Origin: Acidocella sp.
GTDB taxonomy: Bacteria > Pseudomonadota > Alphaproteobacteria > Acetobacterales > Acetobacteraceae
Assembly (NCBI GenBank): GCA_027308685.1
Contig: DAIDEE010000060.1
Span: 21,873-85,872 of the forward strand
Reading direction: 5' to 3'
DNA length: 64,000 nucleotides
Below are positions 35,664-45,037 of the stretch, in pieces. The notes below the pieces were generated by a model. The model was given only the letters and a program-made list of their open reading frames with translations, had not been told where the DNA came from and made no database searches. The translations under genes and the position numbers were made by a program. How positions within the stretch are numbered: position 1 is the first letter of the stretch; each line of letters starts with the position of its first letter.

Positions 35664-36992
35664 TTATTCAAACATCACCGCCGGCAATGCTGTAGCTAAA
35701 TCTTCGGCAATCATACCGGGCCCAGCTTTTATGGCGGCTTGCCCATGTAGCCAGACGCCAGCGCAGCACGCCTCGAAGACTGGCATTTTTTGGGCGATCA
35801 GGGCGGCGATGATGCCGGTCAGCACGTCGCCGGTGCCGCCGGTGGCGAGCCAGGGCGGGGCGTTGTCATTGATAGTAACGCGGCCATCAGGGGCGGCAAT
35901 GATGGTGTCAGGACCTTTGAGGATCGTGACCGCGCCGGTGGTGCGGGCGGCGGCGCGGGCGGCAGTTAGTTTGTCGCCGTCTAGCGGGCCAAATATCCGG
36001 GTAAACTCACCCATATGTGGGGTGATAACGGCAGTGCCGCGCAGTTTTTCAGGGGTTGCGGTGCAGACGGTCAGAGCGTCAGCGTCGGCGATGATGGTTT
36101 TACCTGCGGTAATCAGAGCGGCAAGCTTGGCTCCTGCTTGTGTCACTCCCAGGCCAGGGCCGCACACCCATACTGTGCGCCTTTCATCGGCGATCAGCGT
36201 TTCCAATGAATCGTTACGAACAATCAAACCAGCTTCGGAGGGAATCAAAGGCGTTTCAGAATGTAGCGTTACCATACCGGCGCCGGCGCGGCGAGCGGCA
36301 GCGCAGGCGAGGCGGGCGGCACCGGGCATCGTGCCTGACAGCACCGTGACATCACCATTGGTATATTTATGGCTGGTGGCCGCGCGGGCGGGCAGGGACC
36401 ACAGGTGCGGGTTATTTACCCAGATTTGCGGCCGGATATGCTGTAATAATGTATCAGGAAGGCCAATGTCGCGTAACAGAATTTCACCGCAATGGGCACG
36501 GCCTGGATAAAGCAGGTGCCCGGGCTTGAGGCGGAAGAAGGTGATGGTGAGTTCGGCTTGCGGGGCGTAACCGCGAACCGCGCCGGTGGCGCCATCCACG
36601 CCGCTTGGCATATCAACAGCCACAACGCGCCTGGCGGCCCTTAATAAATCAGCGACCGAAGGTGCTATGTCGCGCGATAGCCCAGCGCCAAACGCCGCAT
36701 CGATGACCAAATCCGCTTTTGCGATGTCCTCGGTTGTAGCGGACGCCACCGGCAGGATATTTACGGGCCAGCCTTGGGTACTTAAGTATGCTGCCGCGAC
36801 CTTGCCGTCTCCGCCATTATTTCCTGGTCCCGCCAGCACGACCACCCGGCATGGCACATAACGGCGGATGACCGCCCGTGCGACAGCCCGCCCGGCAGCG
36901 GCCATTAAGGCAGGCTCATTATTGGCCAGCCGGTCTACCTGAGTCATCTCAAGCGGGGTTAAAACTTCATTCACAGAAAAAACTTGGCACAA
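35664..36992 (-). CDS. nnr: bifunctional NAD(P)H-hydrate epimerase / ADP-dependent NAD(P)H-hydrate dehydratase
   Basis: Repairs hydrated NAD(P)H. Fused two-domain protein: the N-terminal YjeF/NnrE epimerase has LAGPGNNGGDGKVAAAYL near residue 53 and VDMPSGVDGATG; the C-terminal NnrD ribokinase-like dehydratase has ITPHMGEFTRIFG and TGGTGDVLTGIIAA. Length 442 is somewhat shorter than E. coli Nnr (515). The start is uncertain: a GTG at 36971 (NEVLTPLEM) fits homologue N-termini better than the ATG at 36992. Divergent from the ParA-like gene. Confidence 0.92.
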   Translation of the reverse strand: MCQVFSVNEVLTPLEMTQVDRLANNEPALMAAAGRAVARAVIRRYVPCRVVVLAGPGNNGGDGKVAAAYLSTQGWPVNILPVASATTEDIAKADLVIDAAFGAGLSRDIAPSVADLLRAARRVVAVDMPSGVDGATGAVRGYAPQAELTITFFRLKPGHLLYPGRAHCGEILLRDIGLPDTLLQHIRPQIWVNNPHLWSLPARAATSHKYTNGDVTVLSGTMPGAARLACAAARRAGAGMVTLHSETPLIPSEAGLIVRNDSLETLIADERRTVWVCGPGLGVTQAGAKLAALITAGKTIIADADALTVCTATPEKLRGTAVITPHMGEFTRIFGPLDGDKLTAARAAARTTGAVTILKGPDTIIAAPDGRVTINDNAPPWLATGGTGDVLTGIIAALIAQKMPVFEACCAGVWLHGQAAIKAGPGMIAEDLATALPAVMFE

Positions 36993-37037
36993 TCTGTGCG
37001 TTGTCGCCTAATCGTTATCGAATCGGGAGTGTGGAAC

Positions 37038-37679
37038 ATGGGCAAGGTGATTGCGGTCGCTCAACAAAAGGGTGGTTCGGGTAAAACCATGCTGACCGCA
37101 CAGTTGGCGGTAGCTCTGGCGGCAGGTTGCAACGTAGCGGTGCTTGATATTGACCCGCAAGGCAGCCTTACGATCTGGGGCAAATTAAGGGCGAGCGCGG
37201 CCAAGGCCAGCGTGGCTGTTGCGTCGCATGCGGTCTCGGGCTGGCGGCTGGCAAGTGAACTTGAAAAGCTGAAGGCGGCCTATGACATCGTGCTGATCGA
37301 CACGCCGCCGGTCATCGACAGTGACGCACGTCGGGCGATTCGGGCGGCGGATATCGTGATAATCCCGCTCAATCCCTCGCCGCCGGACCTATGGGCCGCA
37401 GAAGGTACGTTGAAGCTGGCGGCCGAGGAAAAGCGTAAAGTTGCGCTGGTATTCAACCGTGCGCCAGCGGCCTCGCGGCTGCGTAAGCGTATGGAGGCTG
37501 AAATTGCGGCGCGAGGCTTATTGTTGTTCAGCAATGCCCTCGCCAACCGAGCTGGTTATGCCAATGCGTTCGCTGATGGACTCGGGGTTTCGGAAATCAG
37601 TATGACCACTCCAGCTGGCCTGGAATTGTGCGCTTTGGCAGAAGAGGTCAAAAATCAGCTAAAAATTAATGAATTATAA
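37038..37679 (+). CDS. orphan ParA/MinD-family ATPase
   Basis: Deviant-Walker ATPase that forms ATP-dependent dimers. QQKGGSGKTMLTAQL near residue 8 gives the signature Lys; VAVLDIDPQGSLTIWGKL (Walker A') and IVLIDTPPVIDSDARRAI (Walker B) follow. 213 residues is the short ParA form. No ParB-like gene lies beside it, so it is an orphan ParA perhaps positioning a protein cargo rather than DNA. The start at 37038 has CGGGAG upstream; the longer frame is unlikely. A terminator lies 220 bases downstream. Confidence 0.87.
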   Translation: MGKVIAVAQQKGGSGKTMLTAQLAVALAAGCNVAVLDIDPQGSLTIWGKLRASAAKASVAVASHAVSGWRLASELEKLKAAYDIVLIDTPPVIDSDARRAIRAADIVIIPLNPSPPDLWAAEGTLKLAAEEKRKVALVFNRAPAASRLRKRMEAEIAARGLLLFSNALANRAGYANAFADGLGVSEISMTTPAGLELCALAEEVKNQLKINEL

Positions 37680-37898
37680 CTAAAAAACTGGCTTTCGCTT
37701 CATGAAAACTTTAAGTTCACGTAAAAATTTGTAATTTTTAATCTCGAAAAGCCTATTTTTCGCTCAACACACGCTTGCGTGATTGCCTTTTTTCCGCCAC
37801 AAACCGCCGCAGTGGTTCACGGTGCACATGAAGTTTTGATGAAGCATTGGACTTGCCGCCAAGTTTAGGGAGCTTCTAAAAAAGACACCAAATGGTGT

Positions 37899-37926
37899 GG
37901 CCGGTCATAAGACCGGCCTTTTTTTT
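37899..37926 (+). terminator. intrinsic terminator
   Basis: GGCCGGTC-ATAA-GACCGGCC stem followed by eight T. It lies 220 bases after the ParA-like gene, after an A+T-rich gap in which no gene is seen, and its T-tract overlaps the stop codon of the convergent YciI gene. Confidence 0.9.
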
Positions 37927-38215
37927 AGCCTTTGCGGCGATGGAACCTTTGGATACTCACCGCGCCCCAAATTTTATGAACCGCATAAGGGTCGGCATTC
38001 ACGAATGCCTCCACGACCTCCATGCTGTCGCCTTCGATCAGAAACAGCGAGCCGATCATGGTCTCACCATCGGGGGTTTGCAGCGGGCCGGAGAGAACAA
38101 CGCTGACGCCAAAAAGCTCATCGGTCTCGATGAAGGCCCGGTGGGCCGTGTAGTGCTGCAACCGCGATGCCAGAGCATTTGGGTGATCCAGCGCGTGAAC
38201 AGCAAATAATGGCAT
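37925..38215 (-). CDS. YciI family protein
   Basis: Small ferredoxin-like-fold protein of 96 residues. It has MPLFAVHALDHPNALASRLQHYTAHRAFIE at the start, with the conserved His, and DSMEVVEAFVNADPYAVHKIWG near the end. The YciI family includes dehalogenase-like and stress-related proteins; the role here is unknown. Divergent from the fumarylacetoacetase-fold gene. Confidence 0.85.
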   Translation of the reverse strand: MPLFAVHALDHPNALASRLQHYTAHRAFIETDELFGVSVVLSGPLQTPDGETMIGSLFLIEGDSMEVVEAFVNADPYAVHKIWGAVSIQRFHRRKG

Positions 38216-38335
38216 CTTGCTTGAATCTTTCTATGGGCTGAAACACATGTAGTCTGATTGCAAAAGTTAGATATGGCCTGGCACGCCACCCAGCTTTGAG
38301 CCAGTCGCGGGCAATTTTTGGATGAGGAATTTGGT

Positions 38336-39181
38336 ATGAAACTGTTGCGGTATGGCGATGAGGGGCAGGAACAATGGGGTTTGGTGGATGATGATGGCAA
38401 AACCCGTAGCCTGTCGGACGCTCTGGTTGGGTTTGCCGGTGATGCGCTGAGTCCGGCCTGGATTGATCATTTATCCAAGCTGCCGCCGCACACACTGCCG
38501 TTTTTGAAGGCCGAACACCGGATTGCGGCGCCAATTCCCCGGCCTCTCAATTTCGTCTGCATCGGGTTGAATTATGCCGACCATGCGGCGGAAACCGGCG
38601 GGAAAATCCCGAAGGAGCCGATTATTTTCCTCAAATCCCTCTCGGCCTTCAGCGGCCCGTTTGATGACATCAAAATTCCACGCGGCTCGGAGAAGACCGA
38701 CTGGGAAGTCGAGCTTGGCGTGGTGATCGGCACCAAGGCCTGTTACGTGAGCGAGGCTGATGCGCTGGATTATGTGGCCGGCTATTGCACCGTGAATGAT
38801 GTGTCTGAGCGCGCCTACCAGATGGAGCGCTCCGGCACCTGGGATAAAGGCAAAGGCTGCGACACGTTTGGGCCGGTGGGGCCTTATCTTGTCACCAAGG
38901 ACGAGGTGCCTGACCCGCAGAATTTGAACCTTTGGACTGAGGTGGACGGTATCCGCCGCCAGAACGGCAACACCAAAACCATGGTGTTTGGGGTGAAGAC
39001 GCTGGTGAGCTATGTCTCGCAGTTCATCACTCTATATCCCGGTGATATTATTGCCACCGGCACGCCGCCTGGCGTTGGATTGGGGATCAAGCCGGAGCCG
39101 ATTTTCCTGAAGGCCGGACAGACTTTGAAGGTTGGCGTGCAGGGCCTGGGCGAGCAGACCTACAAAACCATCGCCGCCTGA
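38336..39181 (+). CDS. fumarylacetoacetate hydrolase family protein
   Basis: FAH-fold enzyme hydrolysing or isomerising C-C bonds of ketoacids (family members include ureidoglycolate lyase and 2-hydroxyhepta-2,4-diene-1,7-dioate isomerase). FVCIGLNYADHAAETG near residue 70, metal ligands in DWEVELGVVIG near residue 124 (Glu-x-Glu) and VNDVSERAYQ (Asp), and a C-terminal PGDIIATGTPPGVGLG. The ATG at 38336 with GAGGAA 7 bases before it is chosen (281 residues). Followed 15 bases later by an ABM monooxygenase-fold gene, probably one operon. Confidence 0.88.
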   Translation: MKLLRYGDEGQEQWGLVDDDGKTRSLSDALVGFAGDALSPAWIDHLSKLPPHTLPFLKAEHRIAAPIPRPLNFVCIGLNYADHAAETGGKIPKEPIIFLKSLSAFSGPFDDIKIPRGSEKTDWEVELGVVIGTKACYVSEADALDYVAGYCTVNDVSERAYQMERSGTWDKGKGCDTFGPVGPYLVTKDEVPDPQNLNLWTEVDGIRRQNGNTKTMVFGVKTLVSYVSQFITLYPGDIIATGTPPGVGLGIKPEPIFLKAGQTLKVGVQGLGEQTYKTIAA

Positions 39182-39196
39182 ACCGGGAGCCAGCCT

Positions 39197-39490
39197 ATGA
39201 TCACCGAATTTGCCGAAATCACCGTTAAACCCGGCATGGAGCAGGCGTTCCAAGACGGGGTTGCCACCTGTCAGCCGGTGTTTGCCCGCGCCGCCGGCTG
39301 CCATGGACTTGAATTGCACCACTCCATTGAAAACCCCCAGCATTTTATTTTGATGGTGATGTGGGAAAGCGTCGCTCACCATATGGACATGTTCCGCAAC
39401 TCTGCGGATTTTCAAATCTGGCGGGGCGCGGTGGGCGCGTGTTTCGCCGGGCCGCCGAAGGTGTATCACACCAAAACCACCATCCGCTGA
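39197..39490 (+). CDS. antibiotic-biosynthesis-monooxygenase (ABM) domain protein
   Basis: 97-residue dimeric ferredoxin-like-fold protein. ITEFAEITVKPGMEQAFQDGVA and the central GCHGLELHHSIENPQHFILMVMWES with the conserved Trp, then VAHHMDMFRNSADFQIWRG. Members act as cofactor-free oxygenases or quinone monooxygenases, but most are uncharacterised. GGGAG lies 8 bases before the start. Position suggests work with the upstream FAH protein in catabolism. Confidence 0.83.
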   Translation: MITEFAEITVKPGMEQAFQDGVATCQPVFARAAGCHGLELHHSIENPQHFILMVMWESVAHHMDMFRNSADFQIWRGAVGACFAGPPKVYHTKTTIR

Positions 39491-39526
39491 TTGGCTTTTT
39501 GAGCGCGAAATTGGTAGGGGAGCCGG

Positions 39527-41095
39527 ATGGACCAGGCTCTCCCCCTTATTGAATCCACCACCGGCATTCCGCCCCGCCGCACCTTTGCCATCATCTCGCA
39601 TCCTGACGCCGGTAAAACCACGCTGACCGAAAAACTGCTGCTGTTCGGCGGTGCCATCCGCGAAGCCGGCATGGTGAAGGCGCGGCAGGACCGGCGGCAG
39701 ACACGCTCAGACTGGATGAAGATCGAACGCCAGCGCGGCATTTCGGTGACATCCTCGGTGATGACGTTTGAATTTGGCGGTGCGGTGTTCAACTTGCTCG
39801 ATACGCCGGGCCACGAAGATTTCTCTGAGGATACCTACCGTACACTCACCGCCGTCGATAGCGCGGTGATGGTGATTGACGCCGCCAAGGGCATCGAGCT
39901 GCAGACCAAGAAACTATTCGAGGTTTGCCGGTTGCGGAATATTCCCATCACCACCTTCATTAACAAGGTGGACCGTGAAGGGCAGAACCCGTTTGAGTTG
40001 TTGGACGAAATTTCCTCAACGCTGGCGTTGGACATCTGCCCGATGGTCTGGCCGATTGGCACGGGCGGGCTGTTCCGGGGGTGCTTTGATATTCGCAACA
40101 ACCGGTTGGTTTCGGCGGTAAAGCCGGGCGATACCAAGACCGAGCCAAAATTCGCCATTCCGGCGGACCAGAAGGCGCAGTTGGATGAGGACATCGAGCT
40201 GATTCATGCGGCGTTCCCGCCGTTTGATTTGCAGTCATTCTCCGAAGGGCATTTGACGCCGGTGTATTTTGGCTCGGCGCTGAAGGATTATTCGGTGCGT
40301 GAATTGCTGGAAGGGCTGGTGGCCAACGCCCCGCCGCCGCAGCCGCGCGCTTCGGATACGCGGGTGGTGGAACCCGATGAAGCGCCCGTTACCGGCTTTG
40401 TGTTTAAGGTGCAGGCCAATATGGACCCGCAGCACCGCGACCGGATTGCCTTTACCCGCATTTGTTCAGGCAAGTTTACGCGGGGGATGAAATTGATCCA
40501 TTCGCGCACCAAAAAGCCGATGGCGATTCAGGCGCCGATTTTCTTCTTTGCGCAGGACCGTTCCTTGGCTGAAGAAGCCTATCCCGGCGATATTATCGGC
40601 ATCCCCAACCATGGTACGCTGCGGGTGGGTGATACACTCACTGAGGGTGAGGTTTTGCGCTTCACCGGTATCCCGGATTTCGCTCCGGAAATTCTGCGCC
40701 GCGTGCGCCTGGCCGACCCGATGAAAGCCAAGCAGTTGCGTAAGGCGCTAGAGGATTTGGCCGAAGAAGGTGTCACCCAGGTATTCCGCCCGATGACCGG
40801 CTCAGACTGGATTGTGGGCGTGGTGGGGGCGTTGCAGTTAGACGTGCTCTCCAGCCGCATCGAGCAGGAATATTCGGTGCCGGTGGCGTTTGAGCAGGCG
40901 CCGTTTGATACGGCGCGTTGGATATTCTCAGAAGACGCCGCGCGGTTGAAAACCTTCATCGAACTGAACCGCAGTGCGATGAGCGAAGACCGCGAGGGCG
41001 CCCCGGTGTACCTGGTGCGCAATAATTGGGAGCTGAACCGGATGAAGGAAAATTTCCCGGAGATTACGTTCTCGGCGACGCGGGAGAGACGGTAG
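39527..41095 (+). CDS. prfC: peptide chain release factor 3
   Basis: GTPase that recycles RF1/RF2 after termination. SHPDAGKTTLTEKLL near residue 24, the switch I RGISVTSSVM, DTPGHEDFSEDTYR, and NKVDR are all intact. The C-terminal LEDLAEEGVTQVFRP and GALQLDVL regions match RF3. Length 522 is standard (E. coli 529). The GGGGAG upstream supports the start. Confidence 0.95.
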   Translation: MDQALPLIESTTGIPPRRTFAIISHPDAGKTTLTEKLLLFGGAIREAGMVKARQDRRQTRSDWMKIERQRGISVTSSVMTFEFGGAVFNLLDTPGHEDFSEDTYRTLTAVDSAVMVIDAAKGIELQTKKLFEVCRLRNIPITTFINKVDREGQNPFELLDEISSTLALDICPMVWPIGTGGLFRGCFDIRNNRLVSAVKPGDTKTEPKFAIPADQKAQLDEDIELIHAAFPPFDLQSFSEGHLTPVYFGSALKDYSVRELLEGLVANAPPPQPRASDTRVVEPDEAPVTGFVFKVQANMDPQHRDRIAFTRICSGKFTRGMKLIHSRTKKPMAIQAPIFFFAQDRSLAEEAYPGDIIGIPNHGTLRVGDTLTEGEVLRFTGIPDFAPEILRRVRLADPMKAKQLRKALEDLAEEGVTQVFRPMTGSDWIVGVVGALQLDVLSSRIEQEYSVPVAFEQAPFDTARWIFSEDAARLKTFIELNRSAMSEDREGAPVYLVRNNWELNRMKENFPEITFSATRERR

Positions 41096-41218
41096 GGGGT
41101 TTGCGCCGCCGTTCTATCCCACGCCTGAAATCGTTCCTGAATATGTAACGTGGTGCGCGGTCGTCGTGCAAATTCCCTCAAAACATGCGCGCCGCGTGCG
41201 GCGTGGCCGTACCGCGCA

Positions 41219-42199
41219 CTACCCCCGCGTCACCCGCTTCGGTTTCATCGCTACCGGCACGGTAAAGCCCAGAGCCTCGAAACTATCCTTCATGTGTTTC
41301 GGCAGCGGTGCTTCCACTGTTAGAAACCCACCATCGGGGTGCGGAATTTTCAAACGCCGTGCGTGCAGATGCAGTTGCGGGGCGAAACCGTCGGCGAAGG
41401 CGGCGCCGTAGGACGCATCGCCCAAAATCGGCGTCCCTAACGCCAGCGTGTGCACGCGCAACTGGTGCATCCGGCCCGTCAGCGGGTTCAACTCTGCCCA
41501 GGCGAATTTTTTGCCGGCGTAATCGATGATTTTATATTCCGTCACCGCCCGGCTGGCTTCCTTATCCTCGCGGGAAGCCGGGGCGGAGCGCGATGAGCCT
41601 TCGCCCTCCACCCGGTTCAACGGCAGATCAATTCGCCCTTCCAGTACCGGCGGCACGCCCCACAACAGCGCCCAGTAGGTTTTTTCAACATCGCGGCCCC
41701 GGAAGGCGGCCGCTAGGCGGGAGGCGGGTTTGACCCCACGCGCCAGCAGCAATACGCCGGAGGTATCGCGGTCGAGACGATGCACCAGCTTGGGCCGCTC
41801 GGTGCCGTCAAAGCGTAGCGCGTCCAGCATACCGTCCAGATGCACTTTGATGCCGCTGCCGCCCTGGCTGGCTAGGCCCGCGGGTTTGTTCAGCACGATG
41901 ACGGAGTCATCGCGATACAAAATCATCGCCTCCAAATCGCGGACCATATGCGGGTCCATCACCATCACCTGCCGCACTTTGGGCATTTCCTTGGGCGGGA
42001 TGATCGGCGGCACGCTGATAATCTGGCCGGTTTCCACATGGGTGCTGGCTTCGGCGCGCTTGCCGTCGATGCGAATTTTGCCGTTGCGCAGCAGCTTCTG
42101 GATCATCGCCTGGGTTAAGCCCTCGACATTGCGGCGCAGGAAACGGTCAAGCCGGCTGTCAGATTCGGCTTCGGGGACGGGGAGGATTAGGTCGGTCAT
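41219..42199 (-). CDS. RluA-family 23S rRNA pseudouridine synthase (RluC/D-like)
   Basis: S4 domain first (SRLDRFLRRNVEGLTQAMIQKLLRNGKIRIDG), then the catalytic pseudouridine synthase domain with HRLDRDTSGVLLLAR near residue 138 (catalytic Asp) and LNPLTGRMHQLRVH. The ATG at 42199 overlaps the rarA stop (ATGA), giving 326 residues; the upstream start inside rarA is rejected. RluC-type is the likely specificity (U955/2504/2580) but is not proven. Confidence 0.9.
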   Translation of the reverse strand: MTDLILPVPEAESDSRLDRFLRRNVEGLTQAMIQKLLRNGKIRIDGKRAEASTHVETGQIISVPPIIPPKEMPKVRQVMVMDPHMVRDLEAMILYRDDSVIVLNKPAGLASQGGSGIKVHLDGMLDALRFDGTERPKLVHRLDRDTSGVLLLARGVKPASRLAAAFRGRDVEKTYWALLWGVPPVLEGRIDLPLNRVEGEGSSRSAPASREDKEASRAVTEYKIIDYAGKKFAWAELNPLTGRMHQLRVHTLALGTPILGDASYGAAFADGFAPQLHLHARRLKIPHPDGGFLTVEAPLPKHMKDSFEALGFTVPVAMKPKRVTRG

Positions 42200-43509
42200 T
42201 TGGCCTTGTCGCGCAATTTGGCCCAATAGGCGAGGCGGGCGAGAATATCCCGCTCAAAGCCGCGCTCGACCGGGCGGTAGAAGTCCGGGCGGCCCATGCC
42301 CTCGGGGAAGTAGTTTTGGCCGGAAAAGCCGGTTTCGGTGGCGTGGTCGTACTCGTAACCGGCACCGTAGCCGAGGTTTTTCATCAGCTTGGTCGGCGCA
42401 TTCAGAATATGGGCGGGCGGCATAAGGCTGCCTGTCTCCTTGGCGGCACGGTTGGCGGCACCGATGGCTTTATAGGTGGCATTGGATTTCGGCGCGGTGG
42501 CGAGGTAGATCACCGCCTGGGCAATGCAGATTTCCCCCTCCGGCGAGCCTAACCGATCATAGGCCTCCCAGGCGGCCAGCGCCTGCACCAATGCTTGCGG
42601 GTCGGCGAGGCCGATATCCTCGGAGGCAAAGCGGGTGATGCGGCGGGCGATGTAGCGCGGGTCCTCGCCGCCAGCCAGCATGCGGGCCAGCCAATACAGG
42701 GCGGCGTCGGCGTCGGAGCCGCGCATGGATTTATGTAGCGCCGAGATGAGATTGTAATGCTCCTCGCGGTCTTTGTCATACAGGGCGGCACGGCGGGCGA
42801 GCAGGTTTGCCAGCTGGTCGGAATTTAACGGGGCGCTGTCGTGCAGGGCGAATAATTGCTCGGCCAGATTCAGTAAAGCGCGGCCATCGCCATCGGCCAT
42901 CGCCCGCAAAGTGGCGCGGCCTTCGGGCGTGAGGGGCAGCGGGGCATTGGCGTCGATTTCAGCCCGCACCAGCAGGTTTTCCATCGCGGCATCATCGAGC
43001 CGGCGCAGCACCATCACCTGGCAGCGCGAGAGTAACGCGCCGTTGAGCGCAAAGGAGGGGTTCTCGGTGGTAGCGCCAATCAGCACGATGGTGCCGGCTT
43101 CCACCACCGGCAGAAACGCATCCTGCTGGGCGCGGTTGAAGCGGTGGATTTCATCGACGAACAGCAAAGTGGTTTTGCCCGAGCGTTTGAGCTTGAGCGC
43201 GTCGTCAAATACCCGCTTCAAATCCGCCACACCGGAAAATACCGCCGAAATTTGGGTGAAATGCAGCCCGGCTTCTGCCGCCAGCAGCCGTGCGATGGTG
43301 GTTTTACCGACGCCGGGTGGCCCCCATAAAATGAGAGAGGCCAGCGAGCCGCGCTTTAACATGCCGGTCAGGCTGCCTTCCGGCCCCAGCAAATGGTCCT
43401 GCCCAACAATATCAGCCACATGTTTAGGCCGCAGTCGTTCGGCCAGTGGTATGGCGGTGGGGGTGGCTGTTATTTCGGTGGGCAGGAATAAATCATCGTC
43501 GGCGGGCAT
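42196..43509 (-). CDS. rarA: replication-associated recombination protein A
   Basis: AAA+ ATPase (MgsA/WRNIP1) acting at stalled forks. RPKHVADIVGQDHLLG, Walker A LWGPPGVGKTTIA near residue 60, Walker B LLFVDEIHRFN, sensor ATTENPSF, and a C-terminal helical tetramerisation region with SDADAALYWLARMLAGGEDPRYIARR. Length 437 is normal. Translationally coupled to the pseudouridine synthase. Confidence 0.95.
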   Translation of the reverse strand: MPADDDLFLPTEITATPTAIPLAERLRPKHVADIVGQDHLLGPEGSLTGMLKRGSLASLILWGPPGVGKTTIARLLAAEAGLHFTQISAVFSGVADLKRVFDDALKLKRSGKTTLLFVDEIHRFNRAQQDAFLPVVEAGTIVLIGATTENPSFALNGALLSRCQVMVLRRLDDAAMENLLVRAEIDANAPLPLTPEGRATLRAMADGDGRALLNLAEQLFALHDSAPLNSDQLANLLARRAALYDKDREEHYNLISALHKSMRGSDADAALYWLARMLAGGEDPRYIARRITRFASEDIGLADPQALVQALAAWEAYDRLGSPEGEICIAQAVIYLATAPKSNATYKAIGAANRAAKETGSLMPPAHILNAPTKLMKNLGYGAGYEYDHATETGFSGQNYFPEGMGRPDFYRPVERGFERDILARLAYWAKLRDKAK

Positions 43510-43536
43510 TTACCCTATGTAGCGCCGCACCGCCGC

Positions 43537-43938
43537 TTACCCAAATTTGCGCGCAACCAAAAGTGCGACCCCGGCGGTGACGCTGGTGATGATGGCGCCC
43601 CAGATCATATCCAGCACCGTGACATTCACCGGCCAGCCCTGCAAAATCGCCAGCGACGTGAGGTCGTAAGTGCCATAGGCGATTAACCCTAGCACCGCGC
43701 CGCGGGTGACCGCTGAGCCAAAACTGCCACCAGCCAGGGCGGGCAGGGTGATGAGGTAGGTGACTCCGGCGGCGTATAACAGGTAAAATAGCACGGCCGC
43801 CCCGACCACCGGCTTGTCGGTCATTAAGTGCCCAATACCTGGGCGATAAAGGCGGGAGGTGGCAAAACCAAGCCAGCAGCCGTCCATAATTCCCATCACA
43901 ATCAGGCTGGTAATATAGGCGATGATCGACGTGCGCAT
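43537..43938 (-). CDS. DUF2177 membrane protein
   Basis: Four predicted helices over 133 residues. Motifs MGIMDGCWLGFATSRLYRPGIGHLM and GLIAYGTYDLTSLAILQGWP are those of DUF2177, conserved membrane proteins of unknown role. The start has GGGAGCC 5-11 bases upstream. It lies 27 bases upstream of rarA on the same strand and could be cotranscribed. Confidence 0.85.
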   Translation of the reverse strand: MRTSIIAYITSLIVMGIMDGCWLGFATSRLYRPGIGHLMTDKPVVGAAVLFYLLYAAGVTYLITLPALAGGSFGSAVTRGAVLGLIAYGTYDLTSLAILQGWPVNVTVLDMIWGAIITSVTAGVALLVARKFG

Positions 43939-43980
43939 GATGGCTCCCTGAATAGCGTGACTCCCATGTGGCGGGGTGGC

Positions 43981-44955
43981 TTAAAATTCCAATGGTTGAT
44001 TGTCAGAATACCATTCTACCGTCCGCGCCAAAGCGGCCTCGAAGTCGATGGCTGGTTGCCAACTTAGTTGTGTACGGGCTTTGGTGGAATCCAGCCGCAT
44101 ATGTTTAATTTCGGCCTGCGCGGTTGAGGCGATGATGGGCTGTAAATCCGAGCCCATCATGTGGACGATTTGCGACACCAACCCGATGATGGGGACAGCA
44201 ACCTCATGCGAAAAATTGAATGCCTGGCCACGTAAATTGGAATCCTCTGCCAGCTTTTCCGCCAGCACCAAATGCACCTGTGCGGCTTCTTCGACATATA
44301 AAAAATCGCGAGTGAAATCGCCGTCAGAACGCAGCACCGGCGCTTGCCCGCGCAGAACCTGCCGGATGGTGTAGGGAATAATCCGCTCAAAAGCGAAATC
44401 ATAGCCGCCGAAATAATTGCCGCAGCGGGTGATGGCGACATTGAGGTTAAACAGCCGGCCATATGATTGCGTGATTAAATCCTGGGTGGCTTTAGCAATT
44501 TCATACGGGTGCTTCGGCTCCAGGGGTTTATCTTCCTGGAAGGGTGTTGGCTGCGTGCCGTAGGCTTTATCAGACGACGCCACGATCATCAGCGTATTGG
44601 GCTGATGAAGCCTGATCTGCTCCAGCAGGTTGATAGTGCTCTCGATACTGGCCCGCAGCGCCGCCGCCGGCTCGCGCAACGCGGCGTTCACATCCACCAT
44701 CGAGGCCAAATGGAATACGGCTGCAAATTCATGCGCTGCGAATGCTGAAGCCACCACGGAAGGCTCTTCGACGGTCCCTGTGATGATCGTCACGTGCTGG
44801 TTAAACCCTGCCAGTTCAAATTGTGAATGAGGCCGGGGGCGGCGGATGATGGCAATAATATCAGCGCCTTGGTCCAGTAATTGCCTCACCACCCAGCCGC
44901 CAAGGAAACCGGTGGCCCCGGTGATCAAAACTTTTTTGCCCTGCCAGAAATTCAC
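43981..44955 (-). CDS. NAD-dependent epimerase/dehydratase (CDP-glucose 4,6-dehydratase-like)
   Basis: Extended SDR acting on a nucleotide sugar. Rossmann motif VLITGATGFLGGWVVRQLL near residue 10; the catalytic region VASSDKAYGTQ with YEIAK (Tyr/Lys) resembles RfbG-type CDP-glucose dehydratases more than dTDP-glucose ones; RDFLYVEEAAQ is typical of sugar epimerases. Length 324; the start is GTG. It stands alone here, 3 kb before the glycan segment, so its sugar pathway is inferred only. Confidence 0.78.
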   Translation of the reverse strand: MNFWQGKKVLITGATGFLGGWVVRQLLDQGADIIAIIRRPRPHSQFELAGFNQHVTIITGTVEEPSVVASAFAAHEFAAVFHLASMVDVNAALREPAAALRASIESTINLLEQIRLHQPNTLMIVASSDKAYGTQPTPFQEDKPLEPKHPYEIAKATQDLITQSYGRLFNLNVAITRCGNYFGGYDFAFERIIPYTIRQVLRGQAPVLRSDGDFTRDFLYVEEAAQVHLVLAEKLAEDSNLRGQAFNFSHEVAVPIIGLVSQIVHMMGSDLQPIIASTAQAEIKHMRLDSTKARTQLSWQPAIDFEAALARTVEWYSDNQPLEF

Positions 44956-45037
44956 GTCATTAACCCCGTTTTATGATTGCGTCGGAATTTATTTGGCCTT
45001 GCTTGTTGGTGCCATGCGGCGTTCCTATATATTAACC

